A model generated the notes under the pieces. The model saw only the letters and a list, made by a program, of their open reading frames with translations, searched no databases and was not told the DNA's origin. From JASLEW01 sp035544875 (GTDB lineage Bacteria; Acidobacteriota; Thermoanaerobaculia; Multivoradales; UBA5704), in the NCBI GenBank assembly GCA_035544875.1, contig DASZZP010000097.1, forward strand, positions 115,884 to 179,883: 64,000 nt of DNA. Direction: 5' to 3'. Made by a program: the position numbers and the translations under genes. Shown in pieces: positions 9,064-19,890 of the stretch; within the stretch, counting starts at the first letter, position 1; every line of letters starts with the position of its first letter.

Positions 9064-10065
9064 TCATCGCGCGCGGCCGGCCGCCGGTGCACCCGCGGCC
9101 GGGGCGGCGGTACAGGCAGCCGCCTGGGAAGCAGAAGCCGGGGCCGGGTGGGCCGGCGCGGGACCCGGCGGCTGGCGGCGCCAGCGGCGGTGCATCCAGA
9201 CCCACTGCTCGGGGCGCCGGCGGACCTGCTCCTCGATCACCAGCGTGAGCAGTGCCGTGGCTTGCTGCAGGTCCGGCGGCAGCTCGAGCGGCGGCAGCAC
9301 GCGGATGCGGTGGCGCCCGCTCTCGTCGCGCTCGATGAAGGTCGGGATGACGGCGGCCCGCCGGCGAAGGGCGAACTTGGCGGCGCCGACCGGGGTGAAG
9401 GCGGGGCGGCCGAAGAACGGGACCCAGACGCCGTCCACCCTGGTGTCCTGGTCGATCAGCATCCCCAGGGCGCCGCCGCCGCGCAGGGTGACGAGCAGCT
9501 TGCGCACCGCCCCCACGCTGCCGCGCTCGATGGTCGGAGTACCGAAGTGGGCACGGAAGCCGGCCAGCGTGCGCTGCAGGTTGGGCTCGTCGAGCGGGCG
9601 CGCCACCACCGCCATGTTGGCGCCGCGACAGCTGTAGACCGCCCCCAGCAGCTCCCAGTTGCCGCAGTGGCCGGTGACCAGCAGCAGCGGTCGGCCCGCG
9701 GCGCGGACCTTGTCGATCTCCTGCCAGCCCTCTACCTCGATCAGCGAGGCGATGTAGGCGCAGTCGTGGTCGAGCAGGTGCAGGCATTCGGTCAAGTTGA
9801 TGCCGTGATGGCGAAAGCAGGCGCGGGCGAGCTGGCGGCGCTCGGCCGCGGCGAGGTTGGGAAAAGCCATCGCCAGGTGCTCCAAGGCGCGCTGGCGGTC
9901 GCGCCGGCTGTACAGCCAGATCGCGGTGCCCACCCAGCGCCCCGCTCGCTGCGCCGCCCCCCAGCCGAAAGGGCGGAGCGCCGCCTGCAGCAGGGTGAGC
10001 ACTACGGTCACCAGCCAGGCCCGCGCGCGATCACGCATGCCACTGGGCGGGCGGTCGATCTCCAT
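9064..10065 (-). CDS. lpxL: Lipid A biosynthesis acyltransferase
   Basis: A protein of about 333 aa of the LpxL/HtrB family, which transfers a secondary acyl chain to Kdo-lipid A at the inner membrane. A hydrophobic N-terminal anchor is followed by FRHHGINLTE (the acyltransferase H...E motif) and TGHCGNWELLG, both typical of the family. It is the last gene of the Kdo cluster, 24 bases after kdsC, which fits acylation following Kdo addition. The ATG at 10065 has GAGG close by; a TTG at 10074 and an ATG at 10038 are alternatives. The C-terminal 30 residues are Ala/Pro-rich and look non-essential. Confidence 0.88.
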   Translation of the reverse strand: MEIDRPPSGMRDRARAWLVTVVLTLLQAALRPFGWGAAQRAGRWVGTAIWLYSRRDRQRALEHLAMAFPNLAAAERRQLARACFRHHGINLTECLHLLDHDCAYIASLIEVEGWQEIDKVRAAGRPLLLVTGHCGNWELLGAVYSCRGANMAVVARPLDEPNLQRTLAGFRAHFGTPTIERGSVGAVRKLLVTLRGGGALGMLIDQDTRVDGVWVPFFGRPAFTPVGAAKFALRRRAAVIPTFIERDESGRHRIRVLPPLELPPDLQQATALLTLVIEEQVRRRPEQWVWMHRRWRRQPPGPAPAHPAPASASQAAACTAAPAAGAPAAGRAR

Positions 10066-10089
10066 CAGCCTCAATCGGTCTCAATCGAT

Positions 10090-10647
10090 CTAGTCGATCT
10101 CGGTGGGGAGAAACCTGGCGAGCTGCGCCTCCCAGTCGCCGCGCGCCCGCAGCACCAGCTCGACCATCTCTCGCGCCGCCGCCCGGCCGCCGGGCTGCTC
10201 GAGCACCCGGTCGACCCGCTGCCGCACGTCGGCGGCCGCGTCGGCAGGCGCGAAGGAGAGAGCGCAGCGCAGCAGCACCGGCAGGTCGACGAGGTCGTCG
10301 CCGAGGTAGGCCACCCGGCCGGGCTCGGTCGCGTGGGCGGCCAGGAACTCCGCAAAGGCCGCGCCCTTGTCGACGCGGTTCATCACCAGCGCGTCGACGC
10401 CGAGCTCTTGCGCCCGGTTCTCCAGCGCCCGCGACTCGCGCCCCGACAGGATGCCGATCTTGAGGCCCGCCCGCTGCGCCAGCTTCCAGGCCAGCCCGTC
10501 GCGGACGTCGAAGACCTTCCACTGCTCGCCGTCGGCGCCATAGAGCAGCCGCCCGTCGGTCAGCACCCCGTCGACGTCGAACAGCAGCCATTCGAGGCCC
10601 CGGGCGCGCTCAGCCAGCGGGTCGGGAGCCGGGGCGGCGGCGCTCAA
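10090..10647 (-). CDS. kdsC: Kdo 8-phosphate phosphatase
   Basis: About 185 aa, HAD superfamily. It removes phosphate from Kdo-8-P to give Kdo. The family motifs are WLLFDVDGVLTDG (nucleophile Asp), GILSGRES, and GRVAYLGDDLVDLPVL. It is a C0-type HAD of the usual length. I place the start at TTG 10647, which overlaps the kdsD stop (TTGA) and has GGAG about six bases upstream; no ATG fits in the frame. It is translationally coupled to kdsD. Confidence 0.9.
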   Translation of the reverse strand: MSAAAPAPDPLAERARGLEWLLFDVDGVLTDGRLLYGADGEQWKVFDVRDGLAWKLAQRAGLKIGILSGRESRALENRAQELGVDALVMNRVDKGAAFAEFLAAHATEPGRVAYLGDDLVDLPVLLRCALSFAPADAAADVRQRVDRVLEQPGGRAAAREMVELVLRARGDWEAQLARFLPTEID

Positions 10648-11765
10648 AACAGCTCCAGCCCCCACAGGTCGTGCAGGTGCACGACCCCGAGCAGCAAGCC
10701 GGCGGTGTCGCAGATGAAGAGCGAGGTGATGCGGTGGTCCTCCATGATCTTCAGGGCGGCGGCGGCGAGCTCGCCGCCCGGGATGGTGCGCGGGTGGGCG
10801 TTCATGCACTCGCCGGCGGTGCGGCGCAGCAGCCGCTCGTCGGCGGCCAGCAGCCGGCGCAGGTCGCCGTCGGAGATGCAACCCTCCAGCCGGTGGTCGT
10901 CGTCGCCGCGGGTGACCGCCGTGATGCCGAGCCCTTTCTTCGACATCTCGTAGATGGCCTCGCGCATCGGCGTGTCGACGGCGACGCGCGGCAGCGCCGG
11001 GCCGTAATGCATCAGCTGCTCGACCCGGAGCAGCCGCTTGCCGAGCTGGCCGGCCGGGTGGAGGAGAGCGAAGTCGTCGCTGGTGAAGCCGCGCGCCTCG
11101 AGCAGCGCCATGGCCAGGGCGTCGCCGAGCGCCAGGATGGCGGTGGTCGAGGCGGTGGGGGCCAGGTTGAGCGGGCAGGCCTCGCGGTCGATCGCCACCG
11201 GCAGGTGCAGGTCGGCGTGGCGGGCCAGCGGCGAGGAGGGGCTGCCGGTCATGGCGAGCAGCGGCACTCCGAGACGCTTGAGCGTCTCTACCAATCGGAG
11301 CAGCTCCTGGGTGGTGCCGGAATAGGAAGCCGCGAGCACCACGTCGCCGTTGACGATCATGCCGAGGTCGCCGTGCACCGCCTCGGCGGGGTGGAGGAAG
11401 AGCGCCGGCGTGCCGGTCGACGACAGGGTCGCGGCGACCTTCTTCATGATCAGGCCGCTCTTGCCCATGCCGGTGCACACCACCCGGCCGGCCGTCGCCT
11501 GCAGCAAGGCGACCGCGCGGTCGAAGCGCTCGTCGAGCTGCGGCAGCAGGCCCTGGATGGCCGCCGCCTCGGTCGCCAGCACCTCGGCCGCCACCGCGCG
11601 GGGTGCCCGGGGCTGGCGCGCCGGGTGGGACTGGCGCGGCTCGACGCTCGCAGCCAGCGCCGCCGGCGCAGCCAGAGCCCCCGGCGTCTCCCGCGATTCC
11701 TGCGAGCCGCGCGAGCCCACCGTGGCCGCGCCGGCCTTCGAAGGCGGCGCCGTCGGCGGGCTCAT
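10644..11765 (-). CDS. kdsD: Arabinose 5-phosphate isomerase
   Basis: A 373-aa protein that converts ribulose 5-phosphate to arabinose 5-phosphate, the first step of Kdo synthesis. An unusual Ala/Pro-rich leader of about 55 aa precedes the SIS domain (CTGMGKSGLIMKKVAAT, ASYSGTTQELL, LAPTASTTAILALGDA). Two CBS domains fill residues about 235-370. Typical KdsD is about 325 aa, so the extra length is the leader; an internal start is possible. The ATG overlaps the end of kdsA by four bases. Confidence 0.92.
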   Translation of the reverse strand: MSPPTAPPSKAGAATVGSRGSQESRETPGALAAPAALAASVEPRQSHPARQPRAPRAVAAEVLATEAAAIQGLLPQLDERFDRAVALLQATAGRVVCTGMGKSGLIMKKVAATLSSTGTPALFLHPAEAVHGDLGMIVNGDVVLAASYSGTTQELLRLVETLKRLGVPLLAMTGSPSSPLARHADLHLPVAIDREACPLNLAPTASTTAILALGDALAMALLEARGFTSDDFALLHPAGQLGKRLLRVEQLMHYGPALPRVAVDTPMREAIYEMSKKGLGITAVTRGDDDHRLEGCISDGDLRRLLAADERLLRRTAGECMNAHPRTIPGGELAAAALKIMEDHRITSLFICDTAGLLLGVVHLHDLWGLELF

Positions 11766-12619
11766 GCCGGGACCTCGCGCGGGTCGCGGAGAAGGGCGGG
11801 ACGGGCGACCGCCGCCCGCAGAGCCGCCGCGGCGGCGAGCAGCGCTTCGGCCTGGCCCGGATCGAGCTGTACCGCGCGGTCGGAGAGCGCGCGGGGCGGA
11901 TCGGGGTGGACCTCGAGGAAGAGGCCGTCGGCGCCCGCCGCCAGCGCCGCGAGAGCGAGCGGCTCGGCGAAGCGGCGCTCGCCGCCGCTCTCGGCGCCGC
12001 CGCCCGGGAGCTGCAGCGAGTGGGTAACGTCGTAGATCACCGCGATGCCGGCTTCGTGCAGCTGGGTGAAGGCGCGCATGTCGACCACCAGGTCATGGTA
12101 GCCGAACGAGCTGCCGCGCTCGGTCACCGTCACCCGCCGGTTGCCGGTGCTGCGCGCCTTGTCCACCACCCTGCGCATGTCGTCCGGAGCCATGAACTGC
12201 CCCTTCTTGATGTTGATCGCGCGGCCGGTCGCCGCCGCCGCCACCACCAGGTCGGTCTGGCGGCAGAGAAACGCCGGGACTTGCAGGACGTCGCACACCT
12301 CGGCCGCCGGCGCGCATTGCGCGGGCTCGTGTACGTCGGTCAGCAGCGGCAGCCCGGTCGCCTCCTTGACCGCCGCCAGCATCGTCAGGCCGCGGGCCAG
12401 GCCGGGGCCGCGGAAGCTGCCGAGCGAGCTGCGGTTGGCCTTGTCGAACGACGACTTGAAGATCAGCGCGAGACCGAGGCGGCGACCGATCGCGGCCAGC
12501 AAGTGCGCGGTCTGGAGCGCGAGCTCCTGGCTCTCGAGGACGCAGGGGCCGGCGATGATTGGCAGGGGCGACCCTCCGACAACGACTCCTGGCGCCAGCT
12601 CGACGGGCTCGACCGGCAT
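11762..12619 (-). CDS. kdsA: Kdo 8-phosphate synthase
   Basis: A 285-aa aldolase that condenses arabinose 5-phosphate with phosphoenolpyruvate. Diagnostic motifs are IIAGPCVLES, FKSSFDKANRSS, LLTDVHEP, INIKKGQFMAP, TERGSSFGY and DVTHSLQLPG. The length is normal. The start at ATG 12619 lies 7 bases after the pyrG stop. It supplies the substrate for KdsC; the gene order is enzymatic rather than sequential. Confidence 0.95.
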   Translation of the reverse strand: MPVEPVELAPGVVVGGSPLPIIAGPCVLESQELALQTAHLLAAIGRRLGLALIFKSSFDKANRSSLGSFRGPGLARGLTMLAAVKEATGLPLLTDVHEPAQCAPAAEVCDVLQVPAFLCRQTDLVVAAAATGRAINIKKGQFMAPDDMRRVVDKARSTGNRRVTVTERGSSFGYHDLVVDMRAFTQLHEAGIAVIYDVTHSLQLPGGGAESGGERRFAEPLALAALAAGADGLFLEVHPDPPRALSDRAVQLDPGQAEALLAAAAALRAAVARPALLRDPREVPA

Positions 12620-12626
12620 CCCTCGG

Positions 12627-14483
<1,857 letters not shown>

Positions 14484-14506
14484 GGGTCCGGTCTCCTTGG
14501 TCTCGG

Positions 14507-15406
14507 TTACCGCTCCCCGCCGCCGCCCCCGCCGCCGCTCCGCCTCGCCGCCCTGCCCTTCGCCGGCCCATCCCCGCCGCCCGGCCTCGCCTCCCCGCCC
14601 TTCCCCGGCCCTTGCCCCTGCCCCTCTTCCTCTCCCTGACCCAGTCCCAGCAGCTGCTCGACGCGCTCCAGATCCTCGCGGGTGTCGACCCCCGGCGAGC
14701 CGCGGTCGGTCTCGAGGACGCGCACCGGAATCCCGTGCTCGAGCGCCCGCAGCTGCTCGAGCGCCTCGCTGCGCTCCAGCGGTGTGGGCGGCAGATTGGA
14801 GAGGCGCAGCAGGGCGGCGCGCTGATAGCCGTAGATGCCCAGATGCTTGAGCGGTGCAGCGCCCCCCTCCTGCCGGCGGTACGGGATCGCGGCGCGGCTG
14901 AAGTAGAGCGCCTGCCCGCCGCGGCTGACCACCACCTTGACCGCGTTGGGGTTGCCGACCTCGTCGGGGGTCGCCCTGACCGCCAGGGTCACCAGCGGAT
15001 CGCGCGGATGGGCCGCGAGGTGGGCGGCCACCGCCGACACCGCTTCCGGGTCGATCAACGGCTCGTCGCCCTGGACGTTGACCACCGCCGAGGCCGAGCG
15101 CCAGCGGCGCAGGGCATAGGCTATGCGGTCGGTGCCGCTGGCGCACTCGGCAGGGGTCATCTCCCAGTCGCCCCCGAACCGCTCGACGGCGCGGGCGATC
15201 CGCTCGTCGTCGGTCAGCACGACCACCCGGGAGAGGCCGCGAGCCCGCGCCACGCGGGCATAGACGTGCTCGATCATTGGCCGTCCGGCGATCGGCAGCA
15301 GCGGCTTGCCGGGGAGGCGCGTCGAGGCGTAGCGAGCGGGAATTGCGCCCACGATACCCGAGCCGCCGGACCCCGGCGGACGGTTGGGGGTCGATTTGGG
15401 GCGCAC
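14507..15406 (-). CDS. kdsB: CMP-Kdo synthetase
   Basis: A protein of up to 299 aa that couples CTP and Kdo to give CMP-Kdo. Motifs are IPARYASTRLPGKPL, VLTDDERI, ECASGTDRIAYAL, VVNVQGDEPLI and LGIYGYQ. The usual length is about 250 aa; the excess is a Gly/Arg-rich C-terminal tail of about 45 aa encoded by simple GC-rich sequence. GTG 15406 lies almost on top of the predicted transcription start, so either the mRNA is leaderless or GTG 15352, just before GAIPARY, is the true start. First gene of the Kdo cluster. Confidence 0.92.
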   Translation of the reverse strand: MRPKSTPNRPPGSGGSGIVGAIPARYASTRLPGKPLLPIAGRPMIEHVYARVARARGLSRVVVLTDDERIARAVERFGGDWEMTPAECASGTDRIAYALRRWRSASAVVNVQGDEPLIDPEAVSAVAAHLAAHPRDPLVTLAVRATPDEVGNPNAVKVVVSRGGQALYFSRAAIPYRRQEGGAAPLKHLGIYGYQRAALLRLSNLPPTPLERSEALEQLRALEHGIPVRVLETDRGSPGVDTREDLERVEQLLGLGQGEEEGQGQGPGKGGEARPGGGDGPAKGRAARRSGGGGGGGER

Positions 15407-15411
15407 GACCT

Positions 15412-15440
15412 AATGTAAGCCATGCCACCCGAGGTGTCAA
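15412..15440 (-). promoter_or_regulatory. Promoter of the Kdo-pyrG cluster
   Basis: On the minus strand TTGACA (15435-15440) and TACATT (15412-15417) are separated by exactly 17 bases. It is the strongest sigma-70-like match ahead of the block and would put the transcript start within a few bases of GTG 15406. Confidence 0.7.
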
Positions 15441-15583
15441 CGACAGCGGGAGGCGAGCAGGATGGCCTGCAGTTCCGGGCGGTGAGATTCTCGGAACGAC
15501 GATGTGTGGCTGGGCCGGCTCCCTCGGCAGGGGAGGGAGCCGGTCGTTGGCGATGCTTGAGTGGGGAAGGGGGAGGTGGCGGA

Positions 15584-17998
15584 TCAGTCCTGAGCGGGCT
15601 GGGCGAGGCCGCTCGTGAGGGCGCCTTCGAAGAGGGCGCGGAGCTGGCGCTCGGCCTCCTCGCCGAGTCGGTCTTGCTGGCGGCCCAGCTCGTCTTGCTG
15701 GCGGCCTAGCTCGTCTTGCTTGCGGCCCAGGGCGTCCTGCTCGTGGCCGAGCTCGTCTTGCTTGCGCCCGAGGGCGTCCTGCTGCCTTCCGAGCTCGTCC
15801 TGCTTGCGGCCGAGCTCTTCTTCCTGCCGCTCGAGCTCCCGCTCGCGGGCTTCGAGCTCGGCGGACTTCTTGTCTTCGCGCTCGCTATCGATCTGCTCCG
15901 AGGACAGGCGGGCCTGATCGGCGCCGAGCCGGCCCTGCTGGGCGCCGAGCTTGCCCTGCTGCGCCCCCAGCTCTGCCTGCTGGCGGCCGAGCGCGGCCTC
16001 CTTTTCTCCCAGCGCCGCTTGCTGCCCGCCGAGCGCGGCCTGTTTCTCGCCGAGAGCGCTCTGCTTGCGCCCGAGCTCCTCCTGGGGTTTGAACAGAGCG
16101 CGGGCGGTGTCGAGGGTCGCCTGGTCGCGGATCACGTACTCCTTGCCGCCGTGCCGGAACCAGAGCAGGTCGGCGACGCCCAGCTTCCGCCGCAGCTCCC
16201 GGGCGCGCTCGATGTCGTCCGTGTTGCCGTTCATCGTGGTGCGGTCCGTACCGGTCAGGAGGACGAATGCCTCCTCGGAACGGCCGTGATAGCTCCAGTA
16301 AGCGCTCGAGCTGTGCTTGCCCGGACGATCGGCAGGCGCCGCGAGCGCGGCGATCTGGAAGAGCAGGCTGCCGCCCGAGACGCCGCGGCCGATACCGCCT
16401 GATGGGCCTTCCGAGACGCCGCCGGAGACACCGCCGGAGACACCGCCGGAGACAGCGTCACCGATCCCTCCGGACGGCCCGCCGGTGACGCCGCCTGCGA
16501 CGCCGCCGGTGACGCCGCCCGCGATTCCTCCTGACGGTCCTTCCGAGCTGCCCGATGCGGTCTCCTCCGCCACCCCGCCCGAGATTCCAACGGCAACGCC
16601 GCCGGCAACACCCGCCGGCGCGGCGTCGCCAGCGCTGGCGGTGCGGGCGGGCGCCTGGATCGGCGAGGCGGAAGATTGAGCCACCATGCGCAGCGGCAGC
16701 AGACAGGCCAGCGCAGCGAGGCCGAGCAGGCCGGGCGCGAGCCACCGTTGAGGTGTGTTGTCGCGTGAGGGTTGCAGCATCACGAGTCTCCTTTTGAGGT
16801 CCTGCGCCGAAGCGCCGGCGCCGATCACGCCGAGGGGAGAAGCGGTTTCCGCGCCGCGCCCCGACAGGCGGCCCAGCAGGGCGGCGAGCTTGGCGGAGCG
16901 ATGGGGCGGGGGGCTGCGCCGGATGCCGAAGCGGAGCAGCAGCCGGCCGTAGGCCGCGGCCGGCGCCCCGACGAGCCGCAGCACCGCGGCGTCGCAGGCC
17001 GCTTCGCGCGCCAGCGAGTACTCGCGGGCGGCGAGCGCCGCGAGGGGATGGAAGAAGAAGAGGCGCTCGGCGAGAGCGGGAAGCCAGCTCCAGGCGAGGT
17101 CCTTGCGGCGCACGTGCAGCAGCTCGTGGGCAAGCGCCATCTCTAGCGCCGCGCCGGAGAGGGGCGGCTCCGCGGCGGCGTCCGCGGCGGGGGTGGCCGG
17201 CAAGAGCACGACCGGCCTCAGCAATCCGGCGGTCAGCGGGGCGCGCACCTCCGGCGAGCTGCGCAGCTCTACCGCCGGCAGCCCCAGGCGGCGGCACAGA
17301 TCGGCAGCGGTTGCGTGCACGGTCGCGCCGGCGCCACCCGCCTCGACCAGCCGGGCGCGCCGCACCAGGGCCTGGACCCGCAGCAGCTCGCGCGCCATGT
17401 TCACCGCCTGCAGCAGCAGGCCGGCCGCCCATAGTCCGGCGACCCACGGCCAGGCGCGCGCCAGCGGCGACCGGACTGGCTCGGACCCGAAGCGGGGGCC
17501 GGCCGCGTTGGCTGAGGACGAGACCGCCTCCTGCAAGATCGCCGCACGGCCCCCCGGCAGACTTCGCATGGGTGGGTGCGGGGCGCCCGGGGCGCCCGAG
17601 GCGATCATCGCCGAGCTCGCAGCCGGAGAGCTCGGCGACACGACGGGGGCCGATGCCACGGTAGCCGGCGCCGCCGCAAGAGAAGCCGCGGTAGCGGGCG
17701 CCAGGAGCGGCAGCGGCAGGGTGAGGCTCGCCGGCCACAGCAGGCCGGCGACGAGCCGCAGCGAGGCGAGCCACCAAAGGGTGCAGCGCAGGCGCGCGGG
17801 CAGGCGCGGCGCCAGCCGGCAGAGGGCCCAGACCGCGGCGATCAGCAGAGCGCCCTGCAGGGAGGCCCAAGCCAGCCGGTGGACGAGCGGCTCGGCGAGC
17901 GCTCCGGCCCAGTCGCCACAGCCGCGGCAACCGGCTGGTGTCGCGGGGAAATGACTGCCGACCCACGGCAGCTGATGCAGCGCGGTCGTGGCTTTCAT
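15584..17998 (-). CDS. BlaR1/MecR1-like M56 membrane metallopeptidase
   Basis: An 804-aa protein. Several N-terminal transmembrane segments precede the zinc protease motif HELLHVRRKD (about residue 290) and FFHPLAALAAREYSLAREAACD, as in the M56 domain of BlaR1/MecR1. No penicillin-binding sensor domain follows. Instead there is a Gly/Ser/Val-rich repeat block (GGVSGGVSEGPSGG, about 440-530), a short domain of about 100 aa, and a long coiled-coil-like run of 7-residue units of the LGRKQDE type (about 670-790). The ATG overlaps the blaI-type stop by four bases. It probably cleaves the partner repressor in response to an unknown envelope signal; beta-lactam sensing is not supported. Confidence 0.85.
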   Translation of the reverse strand: MKATTALHQLPWVGSHFPATPAGCRGCGDWAGALAEPLVHRLAWASLQGALLIAAVWALCRLAPRLPARLRCTLWWLASLRLVAGLLWPASLTLPLPLLAPATAASLAAAPATVASAPVVSPSSPAASSAMIASGAPGAPHPPMRSLPGGRAAILQEAVSSSANAAGPRFGSEPVRSPLARAWPWVAGLWAAGLLLQAVNMARELLRVQALVRRARLVEAGGAGATVHATAADLCRRLGLPAVELRSSPEVRAPLTAGLLRPVVLLPATPAADAAAEPPLSGAALEMALAHELLHVRRKDLAWSWLPALAERLFFFHPLAALAAREYSLAREAACDAAVLRLVGAPAAAYGRLLLRFGIRRSPPPHRSAKLAALLGRLSGRGAETASPLGVIGAGASAQDLKRRLVMLQPSRDNTPQRWLAPGLLGLAALACLLPLRMVAQSSASPIQAPARTASAGDAAPAGVAGGVAVGISGGVAEETASGSSEGPSGGIAGGVTGGVAGGVTGGPSGGIGDAVSGGVSGGVSGGVSEGPSGGIGRGVSGGSLLFQIAALAAPADRPGKHSSSAYWSYHGRSEEAFVLLTGTDRTTMNGNTDDIERARELRRKLGVADLLWFRHGGKEYVIRDQATLDTARALFKPQEELGRKQSALGEKQAALGGQQAALGEKEAALGRQQAELGAQQGKLGAQQGRLGADQARLSSEQIDSEREDKKSAELEARERELERQEEELGRKQDELGRQQDALGRKQDELGHEQDALGRKQDELGRQQDELGRQQDRLGEEAERQLRALFEGALTSGLAQPAQD

Positions 17999-18393
17999 TC
18001 CGGCGGCTCCTGGCGCTGGGACTGCAGCCTGGCGACCAGCTGCTCGAGCTCGGCGAGCTCCTCGTCGGAGACCGTGGCCTCCTCGGCCAGGTAGTTGACG
18101 AACGGCGAGACCGAGCCGCCCAGCGTCTTCTCGACGAAGCTGTGCACGACGCCGCGCAGCACCTCGCCGGTGCCCGCCGTCGGGCTGTACTGGAAAACTC
18201 CGCCGATCCGCCGCCGCCGGAGATGCCGCTTGCCGCGCAGCCGCTCCATCATCGTCAGCACGGTCGAGCGGGCCAGCCCCCGCGCCTCGCCGAACCCCTC
18301 GGCCGCCTGCCCTACGGTCACCCCGTCGACGCCCTGCTCTGCCACGTAGCGGAGCAGCGCCAGCTCCTGGTCGCCGATCGATCTGGGTTTCAT
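17995..18393 (-). CDS. BlaI/MecI-family repressor
   Basis: A 132-aa winged-helix repressor of the BlaI/MecI/CopY family. Features are ELALLRYVAEQ, the recognition region LARSTVLTMMERLRGK, and a C-terminal dimerisation and cleavage region. It is the first gene of a two-gene unit with the M56 protease and has a GGAGGAG ribosome site. Two TACA-nn-TGTA-like operators overlap its promoter, so autorepression is likely. Confidence 0.92.
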   Translation of the reverse strand: MKPRSIGDQELALLRYVAEQGVDGVTVGQAAEGFGEARGLARSTVLTMMERLRGKRHLRRRRIGGVFQYSPTAGTGEVLRGVVHSFVEKTLGGSVSPFVNYLAEEATVSDEELAELEQLVARLQSQRQEPPE

Positions 18394-18420
18394 CTCATCT
18401 CTCCTCCGAGCCCCTTCTGT

Positions 18421-18463
18421 CTACATCTGTAGTCATGATACCCGTGCCGACATCTGTAGTCAA
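18421..18463 (-). promoter_or_regulatory. BlaI-type promoter and double operator
   Basis: Minus-strand TTGACT (18458-18463) and TATCAT (18435-18440) are 17 bases apart. The palindrome CTACAGATGTAG (18421-18432) lies just downstream of the -10, and a near copy, CTACAGATGTCG (18448-18459), overlaps the -35. This is the classic layout for a BlaI-like dimer repressor. Confidence 0.85.
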
Positions 18464-18887
18464 GCGGTCGCCTGACCGGTAGAGTACTCGCCATCCTGCC
18501 TCCCATTTCGGCCGCAGAGCCCCGCTGCCTCCACCAGTGCCCGCTCGACCCGCTCCCTCCTTCTACGCGGCGTACCGTCCCAGGTTCGCGATCTAGACTC
18601 AGACTACCCGCTCCCTGCTCCGCTTCCTGGTTTCGAGGGCGCCGCGACGCAAACGGGTCGCCTGTGCCTGCGGAAGGCGTGGCCTGGGATACGATCGCCG
18701 GCGTCGCTTTGACTGAGGCGCGTACGAGGTTGACGGAAGCACCTGCGGTGCCGCCGCCATTGGCAGGGGGCAGCTGATGGAAAAACCCTCCGCCCACCGC
18801 GGGCCCTGGAGCGCTCCGGGCAAATCTTGCACCTACTGGCTGTCGGGGCAGGGTGCCCGGTCGGCTGGCAACACCGAGGGATGAAGG

Positions 18888-19793
18888 ATGGTTCGAAGGC
18901 AGCGGGGTCGGGCGTGGGCGCGAGGCGCGCTGGCGGTGGCCGCCGGGCTGGCCGGGGCAGCGCTCTGGGGATGCGGCAAGTCGGTGCCGGCCACGCCGCT
19001 GCTCGACGGGCGGCATGGCGCCGAGGTGCTGGTCGAAAACGGCCGGCTGGCGCTGCCACCTGCGAGCGCGGCGGCGAACGGTGGCAACCGCTTCGGGGAG
19101 GGCTGGCAGCTGCGGCAGGAGCGGGGCGAGCCGCTGGCGGCGCCGGCGGCCCCGTTCGCGCGGCTGGAGGTGGTGCACCTGGGCGAGGAGGTCCAGCGCA
19201 CCCTGACTCTCGCGCTGGCGCCGGGGGAGCTGCCGCCGGGCTCCCGGGTGCGGGTGCGCACCGGCGAGCGCGACCTGGCGCGCCTGCCGCTGGCCGGCAC
19301 TCCTGCGTTGCGCGTCCGCCTGCCCGACGATTTCCCGATCGGCCGGGTGCCAGTCGACTTCTGGTTCGAGCCCTGGCAGCGCGGCACTCCGGCGGTCGCG
19401 GGCGCCATGATCGAGCCGGTCCTGCCTGCCGGCGCGGTCCGCATCGCCGGCGCCGACGTGCTCCAGAGCGGCAATTCGCTGGTCTATCTCGGCCGCGCGC
19501 TGGGCGGTTCCGAGACGCTGGTCGGCACCTTCGTGCCGCCGGCCGCACCGCGCCCCGGCCAGCGCTTCGAGCTCACGGCGGAGCGGGCCGACGGCACCCC
19601 CATCCGCCGCTTCTACTGGTCGCCGAGCTTCTGGAACCTGCTGCGCGGCGAACGCCGCGTCGAGCTGCCGCTGCGCGGCGTGCAGGGCCGGCTGCGGGTC
19701 CGGCTTCTCGCCCGCGGCGAGGGCCCGCCGGCCCGCTGGCGCGCCCTCCGCCTGATCCACACCGACCCCAGGGAGCTCTCGCCGGGGGTGTGA
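18888..19793 (+). CDS. Hypothetical lipoprotein
   Basis: 301 aa. A signal sequence ends in GAALWGCGKS, a plausible lipobox with Cys near residue 28. The rest is predicted to be beta-rich and unassigned; it includes FYWSPSFWNLLRGER and a final LRLIHTDPREL. The start has a GAAGG site immediately upstream. It is followed in the same direction after about 100 bases by another envelope protein, with which it may be cotranscribed. Function unknown. Confidence 0.7.
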   Translation: MVRRQRGRAWARGALAVAAGLAGAALWGCGKSVPATPLLDGRHGAEVLVENGRLALPPASAAANGGNRFGEGWQLRQERGEPLAAPAAPFARLEVVHLGEEVQRTLTLALAPGELPPGSRVRVRTGERDLARLPLAGTPALRVRLPDDFPIGRVPVDFWFEPWQRGTPAVAGAMIEPVLPAGAVRIAGADVLQSGNSLVYLGRALGGSETLVGTFVPPAAPRPGQRFELTAERADGTPIRRFYWSPSFWNLLRGERRVELPLRGVQGRLRVRLLARGEGPPARWRALRLIHTDPRELSPGV

Positions 19794-19890
19794 GCGGACC
19801 CGTGGCTCTTGCCAGGCTGCGCGCGGCCGCGAGGCCGCGAGCCCGTGGGCCGATTTCCGCGCGGCGTGGGTCGCTGCTAGATTGCGGGGC

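Noticed and set aside
8848..10953. 701-aa plus-strand frame
   Set aside because: Runs antisense across lpxL, kdsC and kdsD, all of which have clear family motifs.
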